A stretch of 64,000 nt of DNA, from positions 620,001-684,000 of the forward strand of contig NZ_RQWN01000002.1 of assembly GCF_003977755.1 (NCBI RefSeq). The letters run 5' to 3'. The stretch's first letter is position 1; each line of letters starts with the position of its first letter. Below, piece after piece: positions 38,189 through 46,304 of the stretch. The translations under genes were made by a program, and so were the position numbers. Under the pieces are notes generated by a model that was not told the origin of the DNA, searched no databases, and worked only from the letters and a program-made list of their open reading frames with translations. This stretch comes from Haloterrigena salifodinae. Its GTDB lineage: Archaea > Halobacteriota > Halobacteria > Halobacteriales > Natrialbaceae.

Positions 38189-40216
38189 ATGGCACAGCGG
38201 ATCTCTCGAGATGAACCCGGAGTATCGAGGACTGAGTCGGCCGAACGACGGGTCGAGTACACGTCCGAGACGATCGATCGACTCGAATCGTTCGCCGACG
38301 AGACGGAATCTCCGACGCTCGACGTCACCGCGACCGATCTCGAGGCTGCATACGCCGCGGACGACGGCGACACCGACGGCGAGGCGACGGCCGTACCGGT
38401 ACCGGACTCCCTCGTCGCGACACAGGCCGATCTCACGGCCGGGCTACTCAATCCCACCGCGTCGGACCGGGCGGCAGACGTCGCAGCGGCCGCCAGGGAC
38501 CACGCCGATCGCGAGATCGCCCCGTCGGCGTACGTCGCGACGTACGCGCCCGCGATCGATCGGCTGATCGACGACGCGTTCGCGTCGATCGACGGCGAAG
38601 ACGAATCGGACGCCGGCCTCGAGACCGTCCGGGAGACGCTTCGCGCCGGTCTCAAGTCGACGCTGGTCGACGTCCAGATCGGCGTCGACGAGTTCGCCGC
38701 GACGGAGCCCGAGTCGGATCCGGACGAGGCGTCGGACGAGAACGCCGATAACGAACACCTCGAGTCGGTCGGCCTCGAGACGGTGTTCGACGCGATTCCG
38801 AACCCGGCCTTCCTCATCGACGACGAGAACACGGTACTGTACTACAATCGGCCCTACAGGCGACTGCTCAATCTGGACGCCGATCACCGCGACTTCCTCG
38901 GCGACGACTGCCGCGAGACCCTGGCCGCGGCGACGTATTCGGACGGACGACGCCACCATACCCTCGCGGACAAGGTCGCGGAGAACCCGCGGGACGCGGA
39001 CGCGGCCTGGGACGTCGAGCGCGTCGACGACGACTACGGGTTCGCGGATCGCATCGTCTACGGGGACCAGAGCACGATGAAAGACCACACGGGCGCGGAG
39101 ACCCACATCGAGTTCCTCGCGATGCCGCTGTTCGATGCCGACGGCGAACTAGCGACCGTCCTGGAACTCATCTACGACCGGACCGACGCGGTGCGCCGCC
39201 AGCAATCGGTCGAGCAGTTGATCGGCGAAGTGACCGGCACGCTCCGCAGCATCGGCGACGGCGACCTGTCCGCTCGAGCCGACTTCCACGACCAGTACGG
39301 GGTCGTCGATCCGACGCTCCTCGAGTTGACCGGCGAGGTCAACGACATGGCCCACGACTTCGAGGAGCTCGTCGAACGCGTCAACCGGCAGACCGACGGG
39401 CTCGCGGCCTCGATCGAGCGCACGACCGAGTCCGCCCACGAGATCGACGGCCAGGTGACCAGCCAGAACCAGTCCCTCGAGGCCGTCGCCACGGAACTCG
39501 AGGAGTTCTCCGCGACGATGGAGGAGGTGGCGGCGTCCTCGGGCGAAGTCGCCGACGCCGCCGACGAGGCGCTTTCGGAGGCCGATCGAGGCGTCGCGGC
39601 TATCGAAGACGCCACGGACGTCACCGACGAGATCCTCGAGAGCAGCGCGGAACTGGTCGAGACCGTCGAGACGCTAGACGAGTCGGTCGACGAGATCGGC
39701 GACGTCGCCGAGGTCATCGCCGACGTCGCCGACCAGACGAACCTGCTCGCGCTCAACGCCAACATCGAGGCGGCCAAGGCCAGCGACGACGGAGCCGGCT
39801 TCGCCGTCGTCGCCAACGAGGTGAAACGCCTCGCGGAGGAGACCCAAGAGCACACGGAGGAGATCGCGACGCGGATCGAACACGTCCAGCAGCAGGCCCG
39901 CAAGACCGTCGACGAGGTCGAAACCTCCCACGAACAGGTTCGCACCGCCGAGTCGGAGATTCGGGACGTGGTCCAATCGTTTAGCACCATCTCCGATAGC
40001 GTCCAGACCGCCGCCGACGGCATTCAGGAGGTCTCCAACGCGAACGACGATCAAGCGGCGACGGTCGAAGAGGTGATGGCCACTGTCAAGGAGGTCCAAC
40101 GGCACGCCGACACGGTCGCGGAAACGACGGACGAGATCGTCGTCGAGTTCGAGAAACAGGAGCAGGCCGTCATCGAACTCACCGATCGCATCCACGAACT
40201 GTCGGCCGGCCAGTAG
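38189..40216 (+). CDS. Soluble methyl-accepting chemotaxis transducer with a PAS-like sensor
   Basis: A 675-residue cytoplasmic transducer with no membrane span. An N-terminal helical region (about residues 15-180, with the four-helix-like YVATYAPAIDRLIDDAF) precedes a PAS-type domain (about 205-345, with FDAIPNPAFLIDDENTVLYY), then a HAMP-like linker and a long coiled coil. The signalling tip reads DQTNLLALNANIEAA, and flanking Glu/Gln/Ala pairs should be methylation sites. It would couple to CheW/CheA. Soluble Htr-like transducers sense internal cues such as oxygen, redox state or metabolites. Start 38189 (MAQRISRDEPG) follows an AT-rich patch near 38150. Confidence 0.9.
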   Translation: MAQRISRDEPGVSRTESAERRVEYTSETIDRLESFADETESPTLDVTATDLEAAYAADDGDTDGEATAVPVPDSLVATQADLTAGLLNPTASDRAADVAAAARDHADREIAPSAYVATYAPAIDRLIDDAFASIDGEDESDAGLETVRETLRAGLKSTLVDVQIGVDEFAATEPESDPDEASDENADNEHLESVGLETVFDAIPNPAFLIDDENTVLYYNRPYRRLLNLDADHRDFLGDDCRETLAAATYSDGRRHHTLADKVAENPRDADAAWDVERVDDDYGFADRIVYGDQSTMKDHTGAETHIEFLAMPLFDADGELATVLELIYDRTDAVRRQQSVEQLIGEVTGTLRSIGDGDLSARADFHDQYGVVDPTLLELTGEVNDMAHDFEELVERVNRQTDGLAASIERTTESAHEIDGQVTSQNQSLEAVATELEEFSATMEEVAASSGEVADAADEALSEADRGVAAIEDATDVTDEILESSAELVETVETLDESVDEIGDVAEVIADVADQTNLLALNANIEAAKASDDGAGFAVVANEVKRLAEETQEHTEEIATRIEHVQQQARKTVDEVETSHEQVRTAESEIRDVVQSFSTISDSVQTAADGIQEVSNANDDQAATVEEVMATVKEVQRHADTVAETTDEIVVEFEKQEQAVIELTDRIHELSAGQ

Positions 40217-40316
40217 GATCGACCGTGGGAGACGCGACAGTCCGCTCACATCGGGTCGCCGTTCGACAGCGGGCGACGTCGAACGCTACGTCGCGGAGCG
40301 GTCGAGAACGGTACCT

Positions 40317-40324
40317 CTTTTACC
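40317..40324 (+). promoter_or_regulatory. Probable TATA box of ribH
   Basis: CTTTTACC lies about 25 nt before the ATG at 40346, predicting a leaderless ribH transcript that could also cover the aminotransferase 8 bp further on. Confidence 0.45.
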
Positions 40325-40345
40325 TACCCTCTCTACCGCTGGCGT

Positions 40346-40777
40346 ATGACCACGCTCGGACTGGTGGTCGCGGAGTTCAACCGGCCGATCACCGAGCAGA
40401 TGGAGCAAGAAGCCCTCGAGGCGGCCCAGGCCGCGGGCGCCGAGGTGTACGAGACGGTCCGCGTCCCGGGCGCGTACGACGCGCCGCTGGCCGCGGATCG
40501 GCTCGCCCGCCGCGACGCGGTCGACGCCGTGGCCGTCATCGGGACGGTCATCACCGGCGACACCGACCACGATCAGGTGATCACCGACGCGACCGCACAG
40601 CGGCTCTCCGACGTCAGTCTCGAGCGTGATACACCCGTAACGCTCGGCGTGACGGGCCCCGGGATGTCCGCTGCCGAAGCGCGCGAACGCGTCGAGAACG
40701 CGGGCAAAGCCGTCGACGGCGCGCTCGACCTCGTCGACCAGCTTCCCGGTTCCGATCCGACTGCAGATTCAGCGTAA
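40346..40777 (+). CDS. ribH: 6,7-dimethyl-8-ribityllumazine synthase
   Basis: A 143-residue riboflavin-synthesis enzyme that condenses 5-amino-6-ribitylaminouracil with 3,4-dihydroxy-2-butanone 4-phosphate; it forms pentamers or 60-mer shells. The N-terminal strand TTLGLVVAEFNRPITEQM, the substrate loop VPGAYDAPLAADRL, and the segment IGTVITGDTDHDQVITDA are characteristic. Co-directional with the next gene at 8 bp, so the two are probably one transcript. Confidence 0.9.
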   Translation: MTTLGLVVAEFNRPITEQMEQEALEAAQAAGAEVYETVRVPGAYDAPLAADRLARRDAVDAVAVIGTVITGDTDHDQVITDATAQRLSDVSLERDTPVTLGVTGPGMSAAEARERVENAGKAVDGALDLVDQLPGSDPTADSA

Positions 40778-40785
40778 TACCAGCG

Positions 40786-41931
40786 ATGACCATGGAATTC
40801 ACCGACCGCCTGACCCGAGTCGAACCGTCCGCAACGCTTGCCATCTCCGCGCTCGCCACCGAACTCGAGAACGACGGCGTCGACGTCGTCGACCTCTCCG
40901 TCGGCGAGCCCGACTTCCCGACCCCCGAGAACATCGTCGAAGCGGGCAAGGACGCGATGGACGCCGGCCATACCGGCTACACCACCTCCGCGGGGATCAT
41001 CGACCTCCGTGAGGCCATCTCGGAGAAACTCGCCGACGACGGCCTCGACCACGGCCCCGAGGAGATCATCGTCACGCCCGGCGCAAAGCAGGCGCTGTAC
41101 GAAATCGTCCAGGCGCTGATCGCCGACGGCGACGAAGTCGCGCTGCTCGACCCCGCGTGGGTTTCCTACGAAGCGATGGTCAAGATGGCCGGCGGCGACC
41201 TGACCCGCGTCAACCTCTCCGAGACCGACTTCCAGCTCGAGCCCGCGCTCGACGACCTCGAAGCCGCCGTCTCCGACGAGACCGAACTGCTGATCGTCAA
41301 CTCGCCGTCGAACCCCACCGGCGCCGTCTACTCCGACGCCGCCCTCGAGGGCGTCCGCGATCTGGCCGTCGAACACGACATCACCGTAATCTCCGACGAG
41401 ATCTACAAGGAGATCACCTACGGCGTCGAGCCGACCAGCCTGGGCACGCTCGAGGGGATGGCCGACCGTACCGTCACGGTCAACGGCTTCTCGAAGGCCT
41501 ACTCGATGACCGGCTGGCGGCTGGGCTACTTCGCCGGCCCCGAGGACCTGATCGACCAGGCCGGCAAACTCCACAGCCACTCGGTTTCTTCGGCTGTGAA
41601 CTTCGTTCAGCACGCCGGTCTCGAGGCCCTCGAGACCGAGGAACCGGTCGCCGAGATGGTCGACGCCTTCGAGGACCGCCGCGACCTCGTCATCGACCTG
41701 CTCGAAGAGCACGACGTCGACGTCGCCGAACCCGAGGGGGCCTTCTACATGATGGTCCCCGTCGACGACGACGATCAGGCTTGGTGCGAGGGCGCGCTCG
41801 AGGACGCCCACGTCGCGACCGTCCCCGGCAGCGCGTTCGGCACCCCCGGCTACGCGCGAATCTCGTACGCGGCGAGCGAAGAGCGACTCGAGGAAGGCAT
41901 CGAGCGGCTGGCCGACGAAGGCTACTTCTAA
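40786..41931 (+). CDS. Class I/II pyridoxal-phosphate aminotransferase (aspartate aminotransferase-like)
   Basis: A 381-residue fold-type I aminotransferase. Visible are the N-terminal SVGEPDFPTPENI, the cofactor-site stretch TPGAKQALYEIV, NSPSNPTGAVY, VISDEIYKEITY (aspartate that contacts the pyridine nitrogen), the lysine-bearing motif NGFSKAYSMTGWRLGY and a C-terminal ARISYAASEE with the substrate arginine. Specificity for aspartate, aromatic or other amino acids cannot be fixed from this. The start could be the ATG at 40786 or 40792; the earlier is given. Confidence 0.9.
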   Translation: MTMEFTDRLTRVEPSATLAISALATELENDGVDVVDLSVGEPDFPTPENIVEAGKDAMDAGHTGYTTSAGIIDLREAISEKLADDGLDHGPEEIIVTPGAKQALYEIVQALIADGDEVALLDPAWVSYEAMVKMAGGDLTRVNLSETDFQLEPALDDLEAAVSDETELLIVNSPSNPTGAVYSDAALEGVRDLAVEHDITVISDEIYKEITYGVEPTSLGTLEGMADRTVTVNGFSKAYSMTGWRLGYFAGPEDLIDQAGKLHSHSVSSAVNFVQHAGLEALETEEPVAEMVDAFEDRRDLVIDLLEEHDVDVAEPEGAFYMMVPVDDDDQAWCEGALEDAHVATVPGSAFGTPGYARISYAASEERLEEGIERLADEGYF

Positions 41932-42082
41932 GCCGTCGGTTCGCCGAGTTCGATTTCGGTTTTGTTTTCGCGACTGGCTCGAGCGATTGTAGCGACAATT
42001 TCACTCACTTGCAGTCGTTCTGACGGATCGTGTGCGCGGCGACAGCCCCGAGTTTAGCAGCGAAGCCGCAGCCACCGCTCCC

Positions 42083-42816
42083 ATGGACTGTCCGACGTGC
42101 GGAAAATCGCTGGCGGCGGAGCGGGGCGTGTGCCAGCACCATACGAAGGTCCACGACGAACCGCTACCGAACCGAACGTGCAAGGGGTGTGCACGGGGTT
42201 TTACGATCCGAAATCCCGCCGATCGTACTGCGACGACTGCGATCCTAACGCCGGGGAACACAACGACAACTGGTCCGACGCGACCGAAACGACGACCTGC
42301 GACTGTTGTGGCGACTCGTTTTCGTACTATCCGTCGACCAAGGACGGAACGTACTGTTCGGACTGCGTCGCGTCGGCCGACGGCCTCTTACCTGAGAATC
42401 CAAGCGAGTGACCGTTGCCTGCCAGCACTCGAAGCGACCCTCGAGGTCGTTCCCTCTCGAGCGACCGACCGATCGTACGGCGTCTGCTGTACGCTCGAGT
42501 GCTACGGTGCGTGGCTCTCGTCGAACGTCGTCGGCCCGGACACCACCAGTGGGAAGGTGGGTCGTTCGACTACGGCCAAAAGTGGTGGCAGATTCGACGG
42601 CAAACCCTCGAGCGCGACGGCTACGCGTGCCAGCATTGCGGGGCAGACAGGGACGACCTCGGACGGAATCCGGACGTACATCATTGCCAGCCCGTTCGGT
42701 CGTTCGACCGACTCGAGGACGCCCACACGCTGGATAACGTCGTCACCCTTTGCCGAAGCTGTCATCGGCGGGCCGAAGCGGGGACAATAGCGGTGTCCGC
42801 CGAGGACGAAAAGTAA
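42083..42816 (+). pseudogene. HNH endonuclease with several frameshifts
   Basis: A zinc-knuckle HNH endonuclease can be followed through changing frames. MDCPTCGKSLAAERG opens at 42083; the frame changes near 42195 (then YDPKSRRSYCDDCDPN and CDCCGDSFSYYPS), near 42405 (TVACQH), near 42430 (EVVPSRATDRSYGVCC and LSSNVVG), and near 42535 (HHQWEGGSFDYG and the HNH core DVHHCQPVRSF with LDNVVTLCRSCH). Intact relatives in this class read all parts in one frame. Four frame changes in about 730 bp, with clean neighbours on both sides, indicate decay rather than sequencing error. Confidence 0.75.
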
Positions 42817-42867
42817 CACTATTGTGCGACGGTCCGTTACAACTCGAGTGACGTCCCGTGAAACCGA

Positions 42868-42936
42868 GCAGTTCCGTCGGAACTGCGAGGTACGCGTGAC
42901 GAGGAGTCCCGTGGCGGTGAGTGAATCCGGAGGATT
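42868..42936. other. Two short hairpins upstream of tRNA-Gln
   Basis: GCAGTTCC-gtc-GGAACTGC (42868-42886) and AATCC-gga-GGATT (42924-42936) lie between the HNH pseudogene and the tRNA. The second sits in a GTGAGTGAATCCGGAGG context that looks like haloarchaeal intergenic repeat sequence. They may mark the pseudogene end or a repeat insertion. Confidence 0.35.
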
Positions 42937-42969
42937 TACGAGTCACACGAGACTTGGAACGACGTGAGA

Positions 42970-43072
42970 AGTCCCGTGGTGTAGTGGCCAATCATATGGG
43001 CCTTTGGACGTGTTCGGTTCAGGCCGTCACGGAAGATAGCCCATGACGGCGGTTCGAATCCGCCCGGGACTA
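42970..43072 (+). tRNA. tRNA-Gln (anticodon UUG) with an intron
   Basis: The acceptor AGTCCCG (42970-42976) pairs with CGGGACT (43065-43071), followed by discriminator A. The T arm is GGCGG-TTCGAAT-CCGCC (43048-43064). The anticodon stem is TGGGC (42997-43001) with GCCCA (43039-43043); the loop CTTTGG/A has anticodon TTG at 43004-43006. A 30-nt insertion (43008-43037) after position 37 is the canonical archaeal intron place. Removing it leaves a 73-nt mature tRNA; CCA is not encoded. An intron in haloarchaeal tRNA-Gln(UUG) has precedent. Confidence 0.9.
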
Positions 43073-43173
43073 CTTTTGCGCCGAACAAACCGTGAGGCAC
43101 AAATATCCTCGGCGGTTCGTACCCAGAGGACGAGAGGATTCGAGTCCTCGCGGTTCGAATCCGCCCGGGACTA
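43049..43173 (+). repeat. Duplicated tRNA-Gln 3' end, attachment-site-like
   Basis: Twenty-four bases ending at the discriminator base of tRNA-Gln (43049-43072, beginning GCGGTTCGAATCC) are repeated exactly at 43150-43173, 101 bp downstream. The second copy lacks any anticodon arm or acceptor 5' strand, so it is not a second tRNA. Duplicated tRNA 3' ends are the usual product of integrase-mediated insertion. No integrase gene lies in the window. Confidence 0.65.
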
Positions 43174-43560
43174 TATAACTAATTTTGCACTTCGCGGCCG
43201 GCAATACGACATCACGAGTCCCAGTCCGAGATGGATCAGACACTACGAGACGACAAGCCCTGAACTCGAGCGTTTGTCCGACTCCCAACGGACGTCTCTC
43301 CTCGTAGGAGCATCGCCGTTCGCCTGCGGTCGCTGGAACTGCCGACGTACTCCCGTCATTCCAACGGTCTCACCCGTAAGAGACATGACGGGAATTCTCC
43401 GTATTTCGGGCGTCTCCGACCGTTTAACGGAACGATAATGAAGTGGCTGATCACTCTTTCAGTGAGTAGATAGCTGTGCCGTATCGACTGAAACCGCTGC
43501 CGGGAGGAAGTCGGCGGCGGTCGACTGAAGCGACCGACGACAACCAAATTTACTGCAACG
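43174..43560. other. Non-coding stretch after the tRNA 3'-end duplication
   Basis: No supportable gene is seen in these 387 bp. They contain AT-rich patches (43175-43187; 43540-43551) and open frames without any recognisable feature. Just before the next ATG (43561) AAATTTAC occurs, but only about 12 nt upstream, too near for a standard TATA box. The sequence may be the remains of an integrated element. Confidence 0.4.
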
Positions 43561-45249
43561 ATGACACGGACGTCTGACCGTGACGACACCACACCGGCCG
43601 AGCATACCGAGGGCGAAGCGGATGGGCTAGATACGCTCGTCATCGGGATCGATGCGGGGTGTCGACCGGTCTTTGAGCGACTCTTCGAGGAGAACCGGAT
43701 TCCGACCATCGAGCGGCTGTGTACCGAGGGCGCAACCGCGCCGTTAGAGTCCCAGATTCCGCCGTGGACGCCGAGCGCCTGGCCGTCGATCTACACGGGT
43801 GTCAACCCCGGCAAACACGGCGTGGTTGGCTTTGTCGGCTACGATGGATACGACTGGCACGTGACGAGCAACGACGACGTCCAGGCGCACCCGCTGTGGA
43901 CGCTATTGGACCGACACGACCGCTCGAGCGTCGTCGTCAACGCGCCGGTGACCCACCCGCCCGACGAGTTCGACGGCGCGGTGATCCCCGGCTTTCTGGG
44001 GCCGGAGGATCCGCCCTGCCACCCCGAGGGGCTCCTCGAGGAGGTTCGCGACGAAATCGGCGAGTACCGTGTCTATCCCGCCTATACGCGCGGCGACGAC
44101 TCGCTGTCCGACGACGAAAAGATCGCGGAGTACCGAAACCTGATCCGGATGCGCGGCGAGGCGTTTCGGTACCTCGCCGAGGAGTTCGATCCCGATCTCG
44201 GCTTTCTCCAGTTCCAGAAGACGGACACGGTCTTCCACGAGTTCGCCGGCGACGAGGAACTCGTCAATCGGGTCTACGAAGCGACCGACGATCAGCTCGC
44301 GACGGTGCTCGAGGACTGCGATCCGGATCGCGTCTTCCTCGTGAGCGATCACGGGATGGGGCCGTACGACGGCTACGAGTTCCGGATCAACGAGTTTCTG
44401 CGGGACGAAGGCTACCTCGAGACGACGACCGGCGGCAAGGGGATGCCGTCGTGGACACCGATGCGCAGGCGGCTCCGCGAGGGCGAGGAGTGCGAGTCCT
44501 GGGAACCCGGCATGACGGCGCGTGCGGCGTCGATCGCCGCCCGGTTCGGGATCACCGCCAGTCGCATCAGAGCCGCCCTCGAGCGGGTCGGCCTCGCCGA
44601 TCTCGCGAGGGAGTACGCGCCGAGTGGCGTCTCGCGGACGGCCAACGAGCAGGTCGATTTCGTTAATTCCGCGGCCTACGTCCGGGCCCGAACCGAACTT
44701 GGCGTCCGGATCAACCTCGAGGGGCGGGATCCGAACGGGGTCGTTCCGCCCGAGGAGTACGAGTCGCTTCGCGAGGAGCTGATCCGGCGCCTGCAGTCGG
44801 TCGAGACTCCCGACGGCGAGGCGCTGTTCGAGACGGTCGCGCCGCGCGAGCGGTACTTCCACGGTGACCGCGTCGAGGATACCGTCGACATCGTGACGAT
44901 CCCCAACGGATTCGACCACATGATCTCCGAACAGCTACTCGACGGGGAATACTTCAGCCCGGCCGAACCGTGGAACCACAAGCTCGACGGGATTTTCGCG
45001 GCCGCCGGCGAGGGGATCGACGAGGAGGCGGCGCTCGATCGCGTCCACATTTTTGATGTCGCACCGACGGTCCTGTCTTCGATGGGCGTCCCGTACAGCG
45101 ATCACATGGACGGAAGTGTCGCGCCCGTCGCCGATCCGGTCGACCCGATATCGTACGCAACCTACGAGGACGACGGCGACGGTTCTGATCGGTCGGAGCC
45201 CGACGAAGACGTGACAGACCGGCTGGCCGATCTGGGGTATCTGAACTGA
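43561..45249 (+). CDS. Alkaline phosphatase-superfamily phosphodiesterase/phosphotransferase
   Basis: A 562-residue enzyme of the type I phosphodiesterase / nucleotide pyrophosphatase group. Metal ligands and nucleophile are visible: VIGIDAGCRP (D31), PPWTPSAWPSIYTG (probable nucleophile T70) followed by NPGKHGVVGF, then FQKTDTVFHEF, VFLVSDHGMGPYDG (metal D and H) and later NPNGFDHMIS/PWNHKLDGIF. No membrane span or signal peptide is present, so it acts in the cytoplasm. In archaeal surface-glycan clusters such proteins may transfer or remove phosphoryl head groups; the substrate is unknown. First gene of the accessory region. Confidence 0.85.
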   Translation: MTRTSDRDDTTPAEHTEGEADGLDTLVIGIDAGCRPVFERLFEENRIPTIERLCTEGATAPLESQIPPWTPSAWPSIYTGVNPGKHGVVGFVGYDGYDWHVTSNDDVQAHPLWTLLDRHDRSSVVVNAPVTHPPDEFDGAVIPGFLGPEDPPCHPEGLLEEVRDEIGEYRVYPAYTRGDDSLSDDEKIAEYRNLIRMRGEAFRYLAEEFDPDLGFLQFQKTDTVFHEFAGDEELVNRVYEATDDQLATVLEDCDPDRVFLVSDHGMGPYDGYEFRINEFLRDEGYLETTTGGKGMPSWTPMRRRLREGEECESWEPGMTARAASIAARFGITASRIRAALERVGLADLAREYAPSGVSRTANEQVDFVNSAAYVRARTELGVRINLEGRDPNGVVPPEEYESLREELIRRLQSVETPDGEALFETVAPRERYFHGDRVEDTVDIVTIPNGFDHMISEQLLDGEYFSPAEPWNHKLDGIFAAAGEGIDEEAALDRVHIFDVAPTVLSSMGVPYSDHMDGSVAPVADPVDPISYATYEDDGDGSDRSEPDEDVTDRLADLGYLN

Positions 45250-45352
45250 GTCGCCGACCGGCTCGAGGTCGTCCCGGTTACTACAACGGTCGCTTAGCTT
45301 CCGTATAGGTTTGGACGCCGTTCCCGACCACGTGATAGGAAACGGGCATTGC

Positions 45353-46009
45353 ATGGGATTTATCGCTGAAGTTCATCTCGTTCACGACGAGCTCGCGTTG
45401 GCATCGACGATCGCAAACCATCCCGAGACGACGTTCCGGTACGAGTACGAGGCGTCGACCGACGACCGTCGATACCAGTTTGTCTCCGTGTTCAGCGACG
45501 ACGAGGCGGCCGTCAAGGATTCGATGGCGTCGGACCCGACGGTCTCGGACCCAACCCTCATCGCGACGTTCGAGAATCGGACGATCTTCCGCGTCGCACT
45601 CGAGACCGACCTCGCGGTCCTCCCCGACTGGGGCGGCGAGCACGGACTGTTCGTGTTCACGGTGACAAGTGGCGAACGCGGCTGGGTCGCTCGCATCTAC
45701 CTGCCGAACCGGGACGCGCTGATCGCGTTTCGAGCGCGGTGTCGCGACCGTGGAATCTCCTTTCGCGTGACTCAGCTGTACGATACGTCGGTCTCCGACA
45801 GCGGCACCTTCCACCTGACCGACCAGCAACACGAGATCCTCATGATGGCCTACTACGGCGGCTACTTCGATATTCCCCGCGGAATCACGCAGGACGATCT
45901 GGCCGAACGGCTCGGCATTTCGGACTCGGCGGTCTCCCAGCGGATCCGACGCGCTACCGCGGAACTGATCGCGGCGACGATCGAGAACGATCGGATGCCG
46001 AATCAGTAA
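45353..46009 (+). CDS. Bat-like HTH_10 transcriptional regulator
   Basis: A 218-residue regulator with an N-terminal sensor-like region of about 150 residues typical of bacterio-opsin-activator-related proteins and a C-terminal HTH_10 domain (LTDQQHEILMMAYYGGYFDIP, then LAERLGISDSAVSQRIRRA). Such proteins usually bind near their own cluster. The start MGFIAEVHLVHDELAL at 45353 matches the family N-terminus; the frame extends 42 bp further up. Placed between the phosphodiesterase and the beta-helix protein, it may regulate surface-polymer genes; that is inference. Confidence 0.86.
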   Translation: MGFIAEVHLVHDELALASTIANHPETTFRYEYEASTDDRRYQFVSVFSDDEAAVKDSMASDPTVSDPTLIATFENRTIFRVALETDLAVLPDWGGEHGLFVFTVTSGERGWVARIYLPNRDALIAFRARCRDRGISFRVTQLYDTSVSDSGTFHLTDQQHEILMMAYYGGYFDIPRGITQDDLAERLGISDSAVSQRIRRATAELIAATIENDRMPNQ

Positions 46010-46304
46010 CTGGAGTGAAACGAGCGGGCACTTGAGGGGGGTGTTCTATCGATGTCGGACGAGCGTCAGACGAAATATCGGACATATTATTGACATTAGC
46101 ACTGAACGAATTAGTAATTCAGAGAGACGCCGAATATCGCCACGAGTGCGCTTCAGACCGGAGATTATTATCCCGGCAATCAGTTGTGTCTGCTGCAAGT
46201 GTTGGTTAATCTACCACTACCCCATAGGGTTTCAAACTTAAAAGCTTGCTATCCGAAGCCATAGTTACTGGACCCCGTCATCACTCAGAAAGAAGTGAAT
46301 ATCA

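Noticed and set aside
43120-43173. A second tRNA after tRNA-Gln
   Set aside because: Only the T-arm and the 3' acceptor strand are present; no matching 5' acceptor, D arm or anticodon arm can be built upstream.
43043-43438. Open frame across the tRNA 3' end and its duplicate
   Set aside because: It begins inside the tRNA and its translation has no protein-like features.
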